This document shows, one piece after another, positions 42,683-51,796 of a stretch of DNA of 64,000 nucleotides. Made by a program: the position numbers and the translations under genes. Source of the DNA: Miltoncostaea sp963703045 (GTDB lineage Bacteria; Actinomycetota; Thermoleophilia; Miltoncostaeales; Miltoncostaeaceae); NCBI GenBank assembly GCA_963703045.1, contig OY969782.1, forward strand, positions 2,604,001-2,668,000, written 5' to 3'. Within the stretch, counting starts at the first letter, position 1. Every line of letters begins with the position of its first letter. Under the pieces are notes generated by a model that was given only the letters and a program-made list of their open reading frames with translations, made no database searches and had not been told where the DNA came from.

Positions 42683-43876
42683 CTACGCCGGGGCGGGCAG
42701 GGGCGTGCGGCGGGTCGTCGTCACCACGACGAAGGCGGCCAGCACCATCGCCGCCGCCCCGCCCAGGGCGGCGTGCGTCGAGACGGCGTCGATCGCCACG
42801 CCGCCGACCGCCGAGCCGAGCGCGGCGCCGGCCGTGACCCCGGTGCCGATCCAGGTGTACGACTCGGTGAGGGTGCCCTCGCGCGCCAGGTCGGCGACCA
42901 TCGCGTAGAGCGTGGCGAACGCCGGGGCGATGCACGAGCCGGCGAGCAGCAGGGCGGGGGCGAGCAGCGCCGGCCGGGGCGCGAGCGCGACCAGCGCGTC
43001 GGCGAGGGCGGTGGCCAGCAGCAGCGCGGCCAGGCGCCGGCGGGGGTCGGCGGGGGCGCGGCGGCGGGCGATCGCGACGCCGCCGATGAGGCTGCCGGCC
43101 GCCCAGGCCGCCAGCAGCGGGCCGACCAGCGCCGGCGACCCGTGCTCCTCGGCGTGGGCCGTCGTGGCGACCTCGATGGCGCCGAAGGAGGCGCCCATGC
43201 AGGCGGCCGCGACGATCATCGTCCGCAGGCGGGTGCTCGCGAGAGCCCCGGACACGGTGCGCGCGACCGCCGCCGGTCGCCAGCCGCGGGAGGACGGAGC
43301 GCTCGTGAAGGCGACCGTCCCGGTGACCAGCAGGAGGGCCGCGACGATGAGGGCGACGGAGGGGGAGGTGGTGCCGGCGAGCGCGCCCACCAGCAGCAGC
43401 GGGCCGGCGATGAAGGTCAGCTCCACGCCCACGGCCTCCAGCGCGAACACCGCGTGACGCCGCTCAGCCGGCACGAGACCGGGCCAGAGGGCCCGCATGG
43501 CGCCGCCGAGGGGTGGGTGGGTGGTGCCGGCCAGCGCGGCGAGCGCGGCGAGCACGGCCAGCGGAGACCGGTCGGGCACCAGCGCGGCGGCCACGAGCGC
43601 GAGGGCGCTGAGCGCCGCGCAGGGCAGCAGCACCGCCCGCTGGCCGTGGCGGTCGATGCGCCGTGCGACGACCGGACCCACGAGGGCGAGGCCGAAGATG
43701 AACGCCGCGGCGACCGCGCCCCCCTCCGCGTAGCCCCGGCCGGTCTCACGGACGCGGAGGATCAGCAGGAGACCGATGGCCGTGTAGGGCAGCCGGGCGA
43801 CCAGCGACGCGGCGAGCGTGCGGCCGACCTGCGGGAGGCCGATGAGCGATCGCAGGGACGTGTCGGCCACGGGCAT
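42683..43876 (-). CDS. MFS transporter
   Basis: A 397-residue 12-helix major facilitator protein. The loop after helix 2 reads GPVVARRIDRHGQRAVLLP, the degenerate MFS motif A, and the other helices are well spaced and hydrophobic (LLLILRVRETGRG, VALIVAALLLVTGTVAF, PALLAPALLLAGSCIAPAFATLYAMVADL). ATG 43876 is taken as start; a TTG at 43888 is also in frame. The substrate is unknown. It stands alone. Confidence 0.88.
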   Translation of the reverse strand: MPVADTSLRSLIGLPQVGRTLAASLVARLPYTAIGLLLILRVRETGRGYAEGGAVAAAFIFGLALVGPVVARRIDRHGQRAVLLPCAALSALALVAAALVPDRSPLAVLAALAALAGTTHPPLGGAMRALWPGLVPAERRHAVFALEAVGVELTFIAGPLLLVGALAGTTSPSVALIVAALLLVTGTVAFTSAPSSRGWRPAAVARTVSGALASTRLRTMIVAAACMGASFGAIEVATTAHAEEHGSPALVGPLLAAWAAGSLIGGVAIARRRAPADPRRRLAALLLATALADALVALAPRPALLAPALLLAGSCIAPAFATLYAMVADLAREGTLTESYTWIGTGVTAGAALGSAVGGVAIDAVSTHAALGGAAAMVLAAFVVVTTTRRTPLPAPA

Positions 43877-43922
43877 CCGCCCAGACAAGCACAGCGGCCG
43901 CCACCGGATGTGACGCGCGTCG

Positions 43923-43953
43923 TTGACGGCCGTCCGGGGAGCGGCGCTACGAT
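43923..43953 (+). promoter_or_regulatory. promoter of the 299-residue hypothetical gene
   Basis: TTGACG (43923-43928) and TACGAT (43948-43953), spacer 19 bp. The -10 box ends 6 nt before ATG 43960, so the mRNA should be leaderless. Confidence 0.6.
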
Positions 43954-43959
43954 CGCCGC

Positions 43960-44859
43960 ATGACCAGGGACGGGTCGGCCGCCTCGGGCGGAGCGGGCTA
44001 CCGGGATCACCTCACGCCGGGCGACCTGGCCGTCCTGCTGCGTCTCGCCGGCGTTCCCGACGACGCCCACGCCGAGGCGCTGCGCCGCGACCCCGGGCTG
44101 ATCGAGCGAGTCCTCGCCTCGCCCGCGGCCGCCCACGCGCTGCTGCACCACGGCGCCGACGACCCCGATCGCGACCCGCTGGTGCGGGCCTCGCCGTTCC
44201 TCACCTTCGCCGTCGCGGTGGAGCAGGTGGCCGAGGACCTGCGCGGGGCGACCTACGTGCAGGAGTGGGTCGGCCCGCGCCAGCGCATACCGCTGCTGGG
44301 CGCCGACGACCTGCGCGAGCTGCTCGCCGAGGGCCAGCGCCGGGTCTTCCTGGCGACCCTGCTGACGTCGTTCACGCGCGTCGCGAGCGGCAGCGTGTGG
44401 CGCGAGACGCCCCGCGGCTGGCGCCGCCAGCGCTTCAGCGAGCTCGACCCGGTGGAGCTCGCCGCGACGCTCGACGCGCTGCCCGGGGCGCGCCACCCGG
44501 CCGTGCACCGGCGTCTCGGCGACCTGTCGCTCTTCCTCGCCGGCGTATTCCCCGACCACACCGCCTCGCGCGCCTTCCGCCCCATCGACCTGCAGCGCCT
44601 CGGCCGGGCCGCGGCCGTCGGGGGCGCGTCCGGCGACGCGCTCGGCGAGACCCTCGAGGCCCGTGGCGGGGTGGGTCTGCTCGAGCACCTCGGCGCCCGC
44701 TGGTACCGGCTCGCCGCCGCCGCGCAGGCGCCCCCGCCGGCACCGCCCCGGCTGCTCGACGCGATCGCCGATCGGTTCGTGCTGGCCCGGCGCGCACTCA
44801 ACCTGCTCGCCGACCGGCACCTGTTCTGCGTGGCGCGGGGGTGGTTCCCCGCGCCCTGA
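43960..44859 (+). CDS. hypothetical helical protein (299 aa)
   Basis: I do not recognise a family. The 299-residue protein is mostly helical and soluble, with YRDHLTPGDLAVLLRLAGVPDDAHAEALRRD at the start, ASPFLTFAVAVEQVAEDLRGATYVQEWVGPRQRIP in the middle, and RFVLARRALNLLADRHLFCVARGWF at the end. No signal peptide, metal motif or nucleotide-binding site is seen. A well-formed promoter precedes it and codon use matches its neighbours, so it is a real gene. It lies between the MFS gene and the amino-acid ABC operon. Confidence 0.75.
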   Translation: MTRDGSAASGGAGYRDHLTPGDLAVLLRLAGVPDDAHAEALRRDPGLIERVLASPAAAHALLHHGADDPDRDPLVRASPFLTFAVAVEQVAEDLRGATYVQEWVGPRQRIPLLGADDLRELLAEGQRRVFLATLLTSFTRVASGSVWRETPRGWRRQRFSELDPVELAATLDALPGARHPAVHRRLGDLSLFLAGVFPDHTASRAFRPIDLQRLGRAAAVGGASGDALGETLEARGGVGLLEHLGARWYRLAAAAQAPPPAPPRLLDAIADRFVLARRALNLLADRHLFCVARGWFPAP

Positions 44860-44994
44860 GGCGTCGGCGGCATCGTCACCCCTAGCCGGGATGGTCCGCG
44901 ACCGGGTACTCTCGCGCGGCTTTCACCGACCTGACACATCCCGGGCGGTGCCGCCGTGCCCGCGGCGCACGCCCGGCGACCCCAGGGGACCCGC

Positions 44995-45867
44995 ATGCGC
45001 AGAGCTCGTCGCCTCCTCGCCGCCCTGGCCCTCGCGGCCGTCGCCACGGTGGCGCTCGCCGCCTGCGGCGACGACGATCCGTCCGGCGCCGCGACCGCCG
45101 CCAACGAGACCACCGCGACCGTGTGCGCGCGGGCCGACCTCGACCTCGTGCAGGACGGCACACTGACGGTCGCGACCGACTCGCCCGCCTTCCCGCCCTA
45201 CGTGATCGACGACGACCCGACCACCGGCAAGGGCTTCGAGAGCGCGCTGGCCTACGCCATCGCCGACGAGCTCGGCTTCGCGGAGGACGAGGTCACGTGG
45301 ATCCGCGTGCCGTTCAACTCCACCTACGCGCCGGGCCCCAAGGACTTCGACCTCGACCTCAACCAGGTCTCGATCAACGCGCAGCGGCTGCAGGGCGCCG
45401 ACTTCTCCGAGCCCTACTACACGACGCCCCAGGGGGTGCTCGTCGCCGGCGACTCGGAGTTCGCCGACGCGGCGTCGATCGCGGAGCTGAAGGACGCGAA
45501 GATCGGGGTGCAGGTCGGCACCACCAGCCTGGACGCCGTCACCGACGTGATCGACCCGTCGGCGCAGCCGCAGGTGTTCAACGACTCGAACGACGTCGTC
45601 CGGGCGCTCAAGAACGGACAGGTCGATGCCATCGTCACCGACCTCCCGACGACGATCTACCTGCGCGACGCCGAGGTCGAGGGGTCGGCGCTCGTGGGCC
45701 AGTTCACCGCGCCCGGCGGCGACGAGTGGGGGGCCGTGCTCGAGAAGGACTCGTCGCTCACGCCGTGCGTCTCGGCGGCGATCGTCGTGCTGCGCCAGTC
45801 GGGCGAGCTGCAGCGGATCACCGACGAGTGGATCGGCGCCGAGGCGCCCGCGCTGGCGCTGGAGTAG
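44995..45867 (+). CDS. amino-acid ABC transporter substrate-binding lipoprotein
   Basis: A 290-residue solute-binding protein of family 3. The signal peptide ends in a lipobox (VALAACGDD), so the mature protein is lipid-anchored at the membrane surface. Typical domain pieces are LTVATDSPAFPPYVIDD, KGFESALAYAIADELGF, FSEPYYTTPQGVLV and KIGVQVGTTSLDAV. It probably binds a polar amino acid. First gene of a three-gene operon with permease and ATPase. RBS-like AGGGGAC precedes ATG 44995. Confidence 0.92.
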   Translation: MRRARRLLAALALAAVATVALAACGDDDPSGAATAANETTATVCARADLDLVQDGTLTVATDSPAFPPYVIDDDPTTGKGFESALAYAIADELGFAEDEVTWIRVPFNSTYAPGPKDFDLDLNQVSINAQRLQGADFSEPYYTTPQGVLVAGDSEFADAASIAELKDAKIGVQVGTTSLDAVTDVIDPSAQPQVFNDSNDVVRALKNGQVDAIVTDLPTTIYLRDAEVEGSALVGQFTAPGGDEWGAVLEKDSSLTPCVSAAIVVLRQSGELQRITDEWIGAEAPALALE

Positions 45868-45891
45868 GCCGTCACGACCCCGCCCGACGCG

Positions 45892-46737
45892 GTGAGCGCC
45901 GCGTCCGACCGCCGGGTCGCGCGCGAGGCGGCCCGGCGGCGGCGCGCCCGGCGCGGCGCGGCGGTGGCGGCGGTCTCGTCGGTGGTGGTGCTCGGCGGGT
46001 TGGCGCTGCTGCTGGTGAGCGCGCCGGGCTGGGACGACGTGCGGCAGACCTTCTTCTCGTGGGAGGCCTTCCGCACCTCGTTCCCCGACGTCGCGCGCGG
46101 CTTCTGGCTCGACGTCAAGCTGTTCATGATCGTCGAGGCGATCGTGCTCGTCGCGGCCCTCGGGGTGGCGCTGATCCGCGTGACGGGGGCTCCCGCGCTC
46201 TTCCCGTTGCGGCTGCTGGCGACCGTCTACACCGACGTGCTGCGGGGTGTCCCCGTGATCCTGGTCGTCTACCTCGTCGGGTTCGGCATCCCGGCGCTGG
46301 GCGTGCGCGGCTGGTTCGCCGACCCGGTCGTCCTCGGCGGCTTCGGCCTGGCCCTCTGCTACACGGCCTACGTCGCCGAGGTCTACCGGGCCGGCCTCGA
46401 CTCGGTGCACCCCAGCCAGCGGTCGGCGGCGCTCGCGGTGGGCCTGACCGAGCGCCAGGCCCTGCGCTTCGTGCTGGTCCCGCAGGCCGTGCGCCGGGTG
46501 GTCCCGCCCCTCCTCAACGACTTCATCTCGCTGCAGAAGGACGTGGCGCTCGTGTCGATCCTCGGCCCCCAGGAGGCCTTCCGCGTGGCCCAGATCAACG
46601 CGGCCTCCGACTTCAACTACACCCCGTTCCTCGCCGCCGCGCTGCTCTACCTCGCCGTCACGGTCCCGCTGGCGCGCGTCGTCGACCACCAGCAGGCGCG
46701 TGCGCGGCGCCGCCAGGGGCACACGGTGACGCCCTGA
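45892..46737 (+). CDS. amino-acid ABC transporter permease
   Basis: A 281-residue HisM/GlnP-type permease with about five to six helices. The EAA loop that contacts the ATPase is YRAGLDSVHPSQRSAALAVGLTERQALRFVLVPQA. The N-terminus is Arg-rich and cytoplasmic. It starts at GTG 45892 and its stop shares one base with the ATG of the ATPase gene. Only one permease is present, so it presumably forms a homodimer. Confidence 0.92.
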   Translation: MSAASDRRVAREAARRRRARRGAAVAAVSSVVVLGGLALLLVSAPGWDDVRQTFFSWEAFRTSFPDVARGFWLDVKLFMIVEAIVLVAALGVALIRVTGAPALFPLRLLATVYTDVLRGVPVILVVYLVGFGIPALGVRGWFADPVVLGGFGLALCYTAYVAEVYRAGLDSVHPSQRSAALAVGLTERQALRFVLVPQAVRRVVPPLLNDFISLQKDVALVSILGPQEAFRVAQINAASDFNYTPFLAAALLYLAVTVPLARVVDHQQARARRRQGHTVTP

Positions 46738-47483
46738 TGGCGCCGGTCATCGAGGTGCGCGGGGTCACCAAGTCGTACGGCGAGCGCGAGGTGCTGCGCG
46801 GCATCGACCTCGAGGTCGGCGAGCACCGCGCGCTGGCGCTGATCGGCGCATCGGGCTCGGGCAAGTCGACGCTGCTGCGGTGCATCGACCTGCTCGAGGG
46901 GATCGACGACGGCGACATCCTCCTCGACGGCGGGGTCATCACCGACCCGGCGTGCGACGTCGTCGCGACGCGCCGCCGCCTCGGGCTGGTGTTCCAGGCG
47001 TTCAACCTGTTCCCCCACCTGTCGGTGATCGAGAACGTGGTGCTCGCGCCGGTGCGGGCCGGCCGGGTGGGCCGCGCCGAGGCGCGCGAGCGCGGCCGCG
47101 AGCTGCTGGCGCGGTTCGGGCTGGCGGGCCGGGAGGACGACTTCCCCGACCGCCTGTCGGGCGGGCAGCAGCAGCGGGTGGCGATCGTGCGCGCCCTCGC
47201 CACGCGTCCCCGGGCGCTGCTGCTCGACGAGGTCACCAGCGCCCTCGACCCCGAGCTCGTGGGGGAGGTGCTGGAGCTGATCCGCGGGCTCAAGGACGAG
47301 GGCATGACGATGGTGATCGCGACCCACGAGATGGCCTTCGCCCGCGAGGTCGCCGACGAGGTCTGCTTCCTCCACGAGGGGCGGGTCGTGGAGCGCGGCG
47401 CCCCGGAGCGCATCTTCCGGGCGCCCGCGCGGCCGGAGACCCAGCAGTTCCTACGACGGGTGCTCGCCTCGGGACGCCTCTAG
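46737..47483 (+). CDS. amino-acid ABC transporter ATP-binding protein
   Basis: A 248-residue ATPase of the GlnQ/HisP class. Walker A GASGSGKST, Q-loop VFQAFNLFPHLSVIEN (the FNLFPH segment is typical of polar amino-acid importers), signature LSGGQQQRVAIVRALA, Walker B ALLLDEVTSALDPE and the H-loop ATHEMAFA are all intact. Third gene of the uptake operon. Its stop is one base from the stop of the convergent acetyltransferase gene. Confidence 0.96.
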   Translation: MAPVIEVRGVTKSYGEREVLRGIDLEVGEHRALALIGASGSGKSTLLRCIDLLEGIDDGDILLDGGVITDPACDVVATRRRLGLVFQAFNLFPHLSVIENVVLAPVRAGRVGRAEARERGRELLARFGLAGREDDFPDRLSGGQQQRVAIVRALATRPRALLLDEVTSALDPELVGEVLELIRGLKDEGMTMVIATHEMAFAREVADEVCFLHEGRVVERGAPERIFRAPARPETQQFLRRVLASGRL

Positions 47484-47484
47484 C

Positions 47485-47991
47485 TCAGACCGCCGGGCTG
47501 CGGCGCTCCAGCAGCAGCACGTCGCGCCAGCGGCCGTGCAGCTTCGCGAGCCGCTCGCGCCGCCCGACCACCCGGAACCCGACGGCCTCGAGCATCGCGA
47601 TGCTGGCCGTGTTCTCGGGGAAGACGATCGCCTCCATCGTCCAGATGCCCGCCCGGTCGGCCTGGGCGGCGAGCGCGTCCAGGAGGGCCTCGCCGACGCC
47701 CTGCCCGCGGGCCTCGGCGGCGACGTAGAGCGAGCACTCCACCCGGCCGCGGTAGACCGCGCGGTCGGACACCGGGGCGACGGCGGCCCAGCCCAGCATG
47801 CGGCCGTCCAGGCGGGCGACCGGGCGCGGGGCGGGGAGGTGGGCGGCGTCCCACCGGCCCCACGGCGGCACCTCGGTCTCGAAGGTGGCTCCGCCGGTGG
47901 CGATGCCCTCGGCGTAGATCGCGGCGACGCGGGGCCAGTCGGCCCGGCGCATGGCGCCGATCTCGATGCGGGCGGTTGCAGGATCGTCCAT
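47485..47991 (-). CDS. GNAT N-acetyltransferase (phosphinothricin acetyltransferase-like)
   Basis: A 168-residue GNAT protein like the PAT/Bar group: IYAEGIATGGATFETEVPPW at the substrate side, LGWAAVAPVSDRAVYRGRVECSLYVAAEARGQGVGEALLDAL with the acetyl-CoA motif RGQGVG, and ENTASIAMLEAVGFRVVGRRERLAKLHGRWRDVLLLER. Such enzymes acetylate phosphinothricin, methionine sulfoximine or related amino-acid analogues. Specificity is not proven here. It starts at ATG 47991. Confidence 0.9.
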   Translation of the reverse strand: MDDPATARIEIGAMRRADWPRVAAIYAEGIATGGATFETEVPPWGRWDAAHLPAPRPVARLDGRMLGWAAVAPVSDRAVYRGRVECSLYVAAEARGQGVGEALLDALAAQADRAGIWTMEAIVFPENTASIAMLEAVGFRVVGRRERLAKLHGRWRDVLLLERRSPAV

Positions 47992-48007
47992 ACGACCGCC
48001 ACCATTC

Positions 48008-48040
48008 CCGCCGCGGGCCCGGGCGAGTCGCCCGCGGCGG
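48008..48040 (-). terminator. stem-loop after the L,D-transpeptidase gene
   Basis: Arms ccgccgcgggc (48008-48018) and gcccgcggcgg (48030-48040) form an 11-bp stem with an 11-nt loop, 3 bp past the stop of the reverse-strand transpeptidase gene. It probably ends that transcript before the acetyltransferase gene. Confidence 0.6.
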
Positions 48041-48043
48041 TCC

Positions 48044-48766
48044 CTAGCGCACGATCTCGACCGGCGTGCCGGGGCGCACCAGGCCGTACAGGCGGCTGAC
48101 GGCCCGGTTCGACACGCGGATGCAGCCGTGGCTGACGGCGCGCCCGAGCGAGGCGTCGCTGCTCGTGCCGTGGATCGCGACGAGGCCGTTGCCCCCCATG
48201 AACGAGGTGAGCACCGTGCTGTACGCCGTGAGCGTGAGGATGTAGGGGCCCAGGTAGGAGCGCTGTCGCGCCGACGAGGGCACCGGGTCCTGGATGGCGA
48301 AGAGGCCGACCGGGGTCGGCGTGGACGAGGTCCCGACCGCGGCCGGGTACGACGCGATGCGGCGGCCGTTCCTCAGCAGGTCGACCGTGCGGGCACCGAT
48401 GCGCACGCGCACGCGGATGACCGATCGGCTCAGGCGCACGGCTCTCACGGGGATGAAGCCGCTCGAGCCGTTGGGCCGGTCCGTCAGGCGCACGCGGATC
48501 CATCCCGCGCCGGCGTCGTCGCGCACGACGCCGCTCAGCACCAGCAGCCGCTGGGGCCGGCGCCAGAACGCGGTGCGGGAATCGACCCGGTCGACGACCC
48601 TGGCCCCGGCGCGGGGGGCGGATCGCGCCACGACCGGGCCGCGCAGCTGGGCCGCCCACGACGCGGCGGGCGTCGGCGCGGCGGGCTCCGGGGCTCCGAG
48701 GGCGGAGGGGGCGACGGCGAGGACGATGATTGCGAACAGCAGTGGGAACGAACGTGTGATGGGCAC
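48044..48766 (-). CDS. secreted L,D-transpeptidase (YkuD)
   Basis: A 240-residue cell-wall enzyme that makes 3-3 cross-links in peptidoglycan. The signal peptide follows GTG 48766 (ITRSFPLLFAIIVLAVAPSALG). After an SH3-like region (VVARSAPRAGARVVDRV) the YkuD domain has IHGTSS and the catalytic AVSHGCIRVSN with Cys and His. An upstream GTG at 48823 would put 19 extra residues before the signal peptide and is less likely. A stem-loop follows the gene. Confidence 0.92.
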   Translation of the reverse strand: MPITRSFPLLFAIIVLAVAPSALGAPEPAAPTPAASWAAQLRGPVVARSAPRAGARVVDRVDSRTAFWRRPQRLLVLSGVVRDDAGAGWIRVRLTDRPNGSSGFIPVRAVRLSRSVIRVRVRIGARTVDLLRNGRRIASYPAAVGTSSTPTPVGLFAIQDPVPSSARQRSYLGPYILTLTAYSTVLTSFMGGNGLVAIHGTSSDASLGRAVSHGCIRVSNRAVSRLYGLVRPGTPVEIVR

Positions 48767-48875
48767 CGGGGCATGAGACAGCCGGGCCCCGCGACGCGCA
48801 ACCGGACATGACGAAAACCTCACACGTCCCCCGCCGGCGGCGGCCCGCGCGGGGGCGAGCGGCGCACCGGGGCGC

Positions 48876-48899
48876 TACAATTGCCTTTCGGCAAGCAAT
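48876..48899 (+). promoter_or_regulatory. promoter with overlapping MarR-type operator
   Basis: TACAAT (48876-48881) is a good -10 box. It overlaps a nested dyad: ttgcc-tttc-ggcaa (48881-48894) inside attgc-N10-gcaat (48880-48899), placed over the expected transcription start. TTGC/GCAA dyads of this kind are typical MarR-family sites, so the downstream regulator probably represses itself and the efflux gene. Confidence 0.65.
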
Positions 48900-48936
48900 A
48901 GAAGGGACCGACCTGCACGAGCCCGCGCCCCCCGCG

Positions 48937-49365
48937 ATGGACGAGGAGTCCGTCATCCGCATGCGCGACGCGATCCTGAGGACGGCGCGGCGGCTGCGGG
49001 CCACGGCCTCCGACGAGGGGCTCACCCCGACCCAGTCGAGCGTGCTGGCGACCCTCGTGCGCGAGGGGCCGGCGGGCGCGGGCGAGCTGGCCGCCGCCGA
49101 GGCGGTCAACCCGACCATGCTCTCGCGGGTGCTGGCCCACCTCGAGCAGGCGGGCCTGGCACGGCGCGAGCCCTCCGCCGGCGACGCCCGCTGCACGGTG
49201 GCGCGCGCGACCCCCGCGGGGCGCCGCCTGGTCTCCCGCCTTCGCGCCCGTCGCGCGGCGCTCCTGCTCGAGCGGCTCGAGGAGTTGCCGCCGGACGACA
49301 TCGCGCGGCTCGCCGCGGCCCTCCCGGCCCTCGAGGCGCTCGGCCGCGCGGACGACGAGAGTTGA
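48937..49365 (+). CDS. MarR-family transcriptional regulator
   Basis: A 142-residue MarR-type winged-helix regulator: GLTPTQSSVLATLVREGPAGAGELAAAEAVNPTMLSRVLAHLEQAGLARREPSAGDAR covers the recognition helix and wing. ATG 48937 (MDEESVIRMRDAI) is chosen; the frame extends upstream through the promoter dyad and cannot be coding there. The stop shares bases with the ATG of the MFS gene (TGATG), forming a regulator-exporter pair. The ligand is unknown. Confidence 0.9.
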   Translation: MDEESVIRMRDAILRTARRLRATASDEGLTPTQSSVLATLVREGPAGAGELAAAEAVNPTMLSRVLAHLEQAGLARREPSAGDARCTVARATPAGRRLVSRLRARRAALLLERLEELPPDDIARLAAALPALEALGRADDES

Positions 49366-50612
49366 TGCGGGCCTGGACGGGGGACACGTTCGCGGCGCTC
49401 GCCACGCCGAACTACCGGCGCTACTTCGCCGGCCAGGCCGTCAGCCTGACCGGCACCTGGATGCAGACCGTCGCCCAGGCCTGGCTCGTACTGCAGCTCA
49501 CGGGCTCGGGCACCGCGCTCGGCCTGGTCGCCGGCGCCCAGTTCCTGCCGATCCTGCTGCTCGCGCCCTACGGCGGGCTGCTGGCCGATCGCATGGACAA
49601 GCGCCGTCTGCTCATCGGCACCCAGGTCGCGCTCGGCGCCATCGCGCTGACGCTCGGCGTGCTCACGGTGAGCGGCGCGGTACGGCTGTGGATGGTGGTG
49701 GCCCTTGCCCTGGCCCTCGGCGTGGTGACCGCGTGCGACAACCCGGCCCGCCAGAGCTTCGCCCAGGAGATGGTGGGCGCCGGCCACCTGCGCAACGCCG
49801 TCAGCCTCAACAGCGTGCTGGTGAACAGCGCCCGGGCGATCGGCCCGGCCGCCGCGGGCATCCTCATCGGGACGGTCGGCATCGGCATCTGCTTCCTCGT
49901 CAACGCCGTCAGCTACGTCGCCGTGATCGTCGCGCTGGCGGGGATGGACGTGGCCGCGCTGCGCCCCGGCCCGCGCGCCGCCCGCGCGCCGCGCCAGGTG
50001 CGTCAGGGCCTCGAGTACGTGGCGCACACGCCCGGCCTGCTCGTCCCGCTGATGATGCTCGCGGTCATCGGCACGCTCGCCTACGAGTTCCAGGTGGTCC
50101 TGCCGCTGCTCGCCGAGGGGTCGTTCGGGGGCGACGCCGGCACCTACGGCGCGCTCACGTCCGCGATGGGGGTGGGGGCCATCGCCGGCGGGCTGGTCGT
50201 GGCCCACGGGGGACGCACCGGGCTGCGACCGCTGACGGTGGCCGCCGCGAGCTTCGGCGTCGCCATCCTGCTCGCGGCCGCGGCGCCGACGGTGCCCCTC
50301 GCGCTCGTCGCGCTCGCCGTCGTCGGCGCCACGGGCGTCGCGTTCCTCGCCGTCGGCAACACGACCCTCCAGCTGACCTCCGAGCCGCGCTTCCGCGGCC
50401 GGGTGATGGCGCTCTGGGCGGTCGCGTTCCTCGGCAGCACGCCGATCGGCGCCCCGCTGATCGGCGTCGTCTCCGAGCAGATCGGGCCGCGCGCCGGACT
50501 GGTCGTCGGAGGCCTCGCCTGCCTCCTCGCGGCCGGTGCCGGCGCCGTCGTCCTCGCGCGCGGCCGCGACCGCCGCCCGCGGCCGGGCCCGGTCGCGCCG
50601 CGACCCGCGTGA
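49365..50612 (+). CDS. MFS exporter (EntS-like, MFS_3)
   Basis: A 415-residue 12-helix transporter. NYRRYFAGQAVSLTGTWMQTVAQAWLVLQLTGSGTALGLV at the start, GLLADRMDKRRLLIGTQ (motif A) and DNPARQSFAQEMVGAGHLRNAVSLNSVLVNSARAIGPAAAG are characteristic of the EntS-like MFS_3 group, often exporters of siderophores or drugs. ATG 49365 overlaps the MarR stop; TTG 49362 is an alternative. Control by the MarR protein is likely from the coupling. Confidence 0.92.
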   Translation: MRAWTGDTFAALATPNYRRYFAGQAVSLTGTWMQTVAQAWLVLQLTGSGTALGLVAGAQFLPILLLAPYGGLLADRMDKRRLLIGTQVALGAIALTLGVLTVSGAVRLWMVVALALALGVVTACDNPARQSFAQEMVGAGHLRNAVSLNSVLVNSARAIGPAAAGILIGTVGIGICFLVNAVSYVAVIVALAGMDVAALRPGPRAARAPRQVRQGLEYVAHTPGLLVPLMMLAVIGTLAYEFQVVLPLLAEGSFGGDAGTYGALTSAMGVGAIAGGLVVAHGGRTGLRPLTVAAASFGVAILLAAAAPTVPLALVALAVVGATGVAFLAVGNTTLQLTSEPRFRGRVMALWAVAFLGSTPIGAPLIGVVSEQIGPRAGLVVGGLACLLAAGAGAVVLARGRDRRPRPGPVAPRPA

Positions 50613-50802
50613 GTCCGGAGGTCGCGCGTCGGCGGGGCGCGGCCGAGCCCTGCCCGCCCGGCGGCAACCTGCAACAGGCGAAACGCCGATTTCACCCCGG
50701 TCGCAACACGGAGGGCTTTACGACGCGCCCCCCGGCGTGATCCTTGTCGAGTCCACGGCCCGTCGGCGGGCCCTCGCGAGGTCGTCAGAGGAGGAGCTCA
50801 AC

Positions 50803-51726
50803 ATGCCCCGAACGTCCCCACCCAGGGTCCTCCTGAGGAGATTCGGTGCGCTCGCGACCATCGCGGTCATCGGCGGAGGCGGCGCCGGGTTCGCGCTCGC
50901 GGCCTCGCCGCACCAGTCCGGCGTGGGCTTCACCTGCGACGGCACGCTCGCGACCATCGTCGGCACGGAGGCCTCGGACACCCTCAACGGCACCCCCGGC
51001 GCCGACGTCATCGTCGCCCTCGGCGGCAACGACACGGTGAACGGCGGCGGGGGCGACGACATCATCTGCCTCGGCGCCGGCGACGACAGGGCCAATGGCG
51101 GCTCCGGCGCCGACCGCGTGTTCGGCGAGGCGGGCGACGACAGCATCAACGGATCGCGCGACGCCGACCGCCTCGACGGCGGCGAGGGCTCCGACCGGCT
51201 CGTCGGCAGCCTGGGTGACGACATCGCGATGGGCCGCGCCGGCAACGACCGCCTCGACCTCGGCGGCGGCAACGACGTGGGCGACGGCGGCGCCGGCAAC
51301 GACACGATCCTCGGCGGCGCGGGCAACGACCGCCGGCTGAGCGGAGGGGCCGGTATCGACACCATCAGGGGCGGCTCCGGCCGCGACACGATCCTCGCCG
51401 GCGCGGGTCGCGACTCGGTCGACGGCGGTGCGGGCATCGACCGCATCGCGGGCCAGCCGGGCGTCGATGTCATCAACGGCGGACCGGGCAACGACATCAT
51501 CAACGGCGGCCCCGGCAACGACGTCGTCAACGGCGGGGCGGGAGCCGACCGTCTGCGCGGCGGCAGCGCGAACGACCGCGTGAACGGGGAGGGTGGCAAC
51601 GACCGCCTGTTCGGCGAGGGCGGCAACGACTCGCTCGACGGCGGCGCCGGCACGGACGCGTCCAACGGCGGCCTCGGCACCGACTCGTGCGTCGCGACCG
51701 AGTCGTCGAAGGGTTGCGAGAGCTGA
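50803..51726 (+). CDS. secreted RTX-like calcium-binding repeat protein
   Basis: A 307-residue protein: signal-like N-terminus (LLRRFGALATIAVIGGGGAGFALA), a short TCDGTLATIVGT linker, then about 25 tandem nonapeptides of the GGxGxDxxx type (for example GGNDTVNGG, GGAGNDTIL, GGPGNDIING) to about residue 290, and a C-terminal DSCVATESSKGCES with two cysteines. RTX repeats bind calcium and fold into a parallel beta roll. No enzyme domain is present. The start ATG 50803 follows AGGAGGAG. Export is by Sec rather than a type I system, since the signal is N-terminal and no ABC exporter is near. Confidence 0.88.
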   Translation: MPRTSPPRVLLRRFGALATIAVIGGGGAGFALAASPHQSGVGFTCDGTLATIVGTEASDTLNGTPGADVIVALGGNDTVNGGGGDDIICLGAGDDRANGGSGADRVFGEAGDDSINGSRDADRLDGGEGSDRLVGSLGDDIAMGRAGNDRLDLGGGNDVGDGGAGNDTILGGAGNDRRLSGGAGIDTIRGGSGRDTILAGAGRDSVDGGAGIDRIAGQPGVDVINGGPGNDIINGGPGNDVVNGGAGADRLRGGSANDRVNGEGGNDRLFGEGGNDSLDGGAGTDASNGGLGTDSCVATESSKGCES

Positions 51727-51796
51727 TCGCCAGGGGCCGGGGGCCGTCCGTCAGGGACGACGGCGGCCCCCCCGGCCTCGCGCCGGGGCGGGGCTG

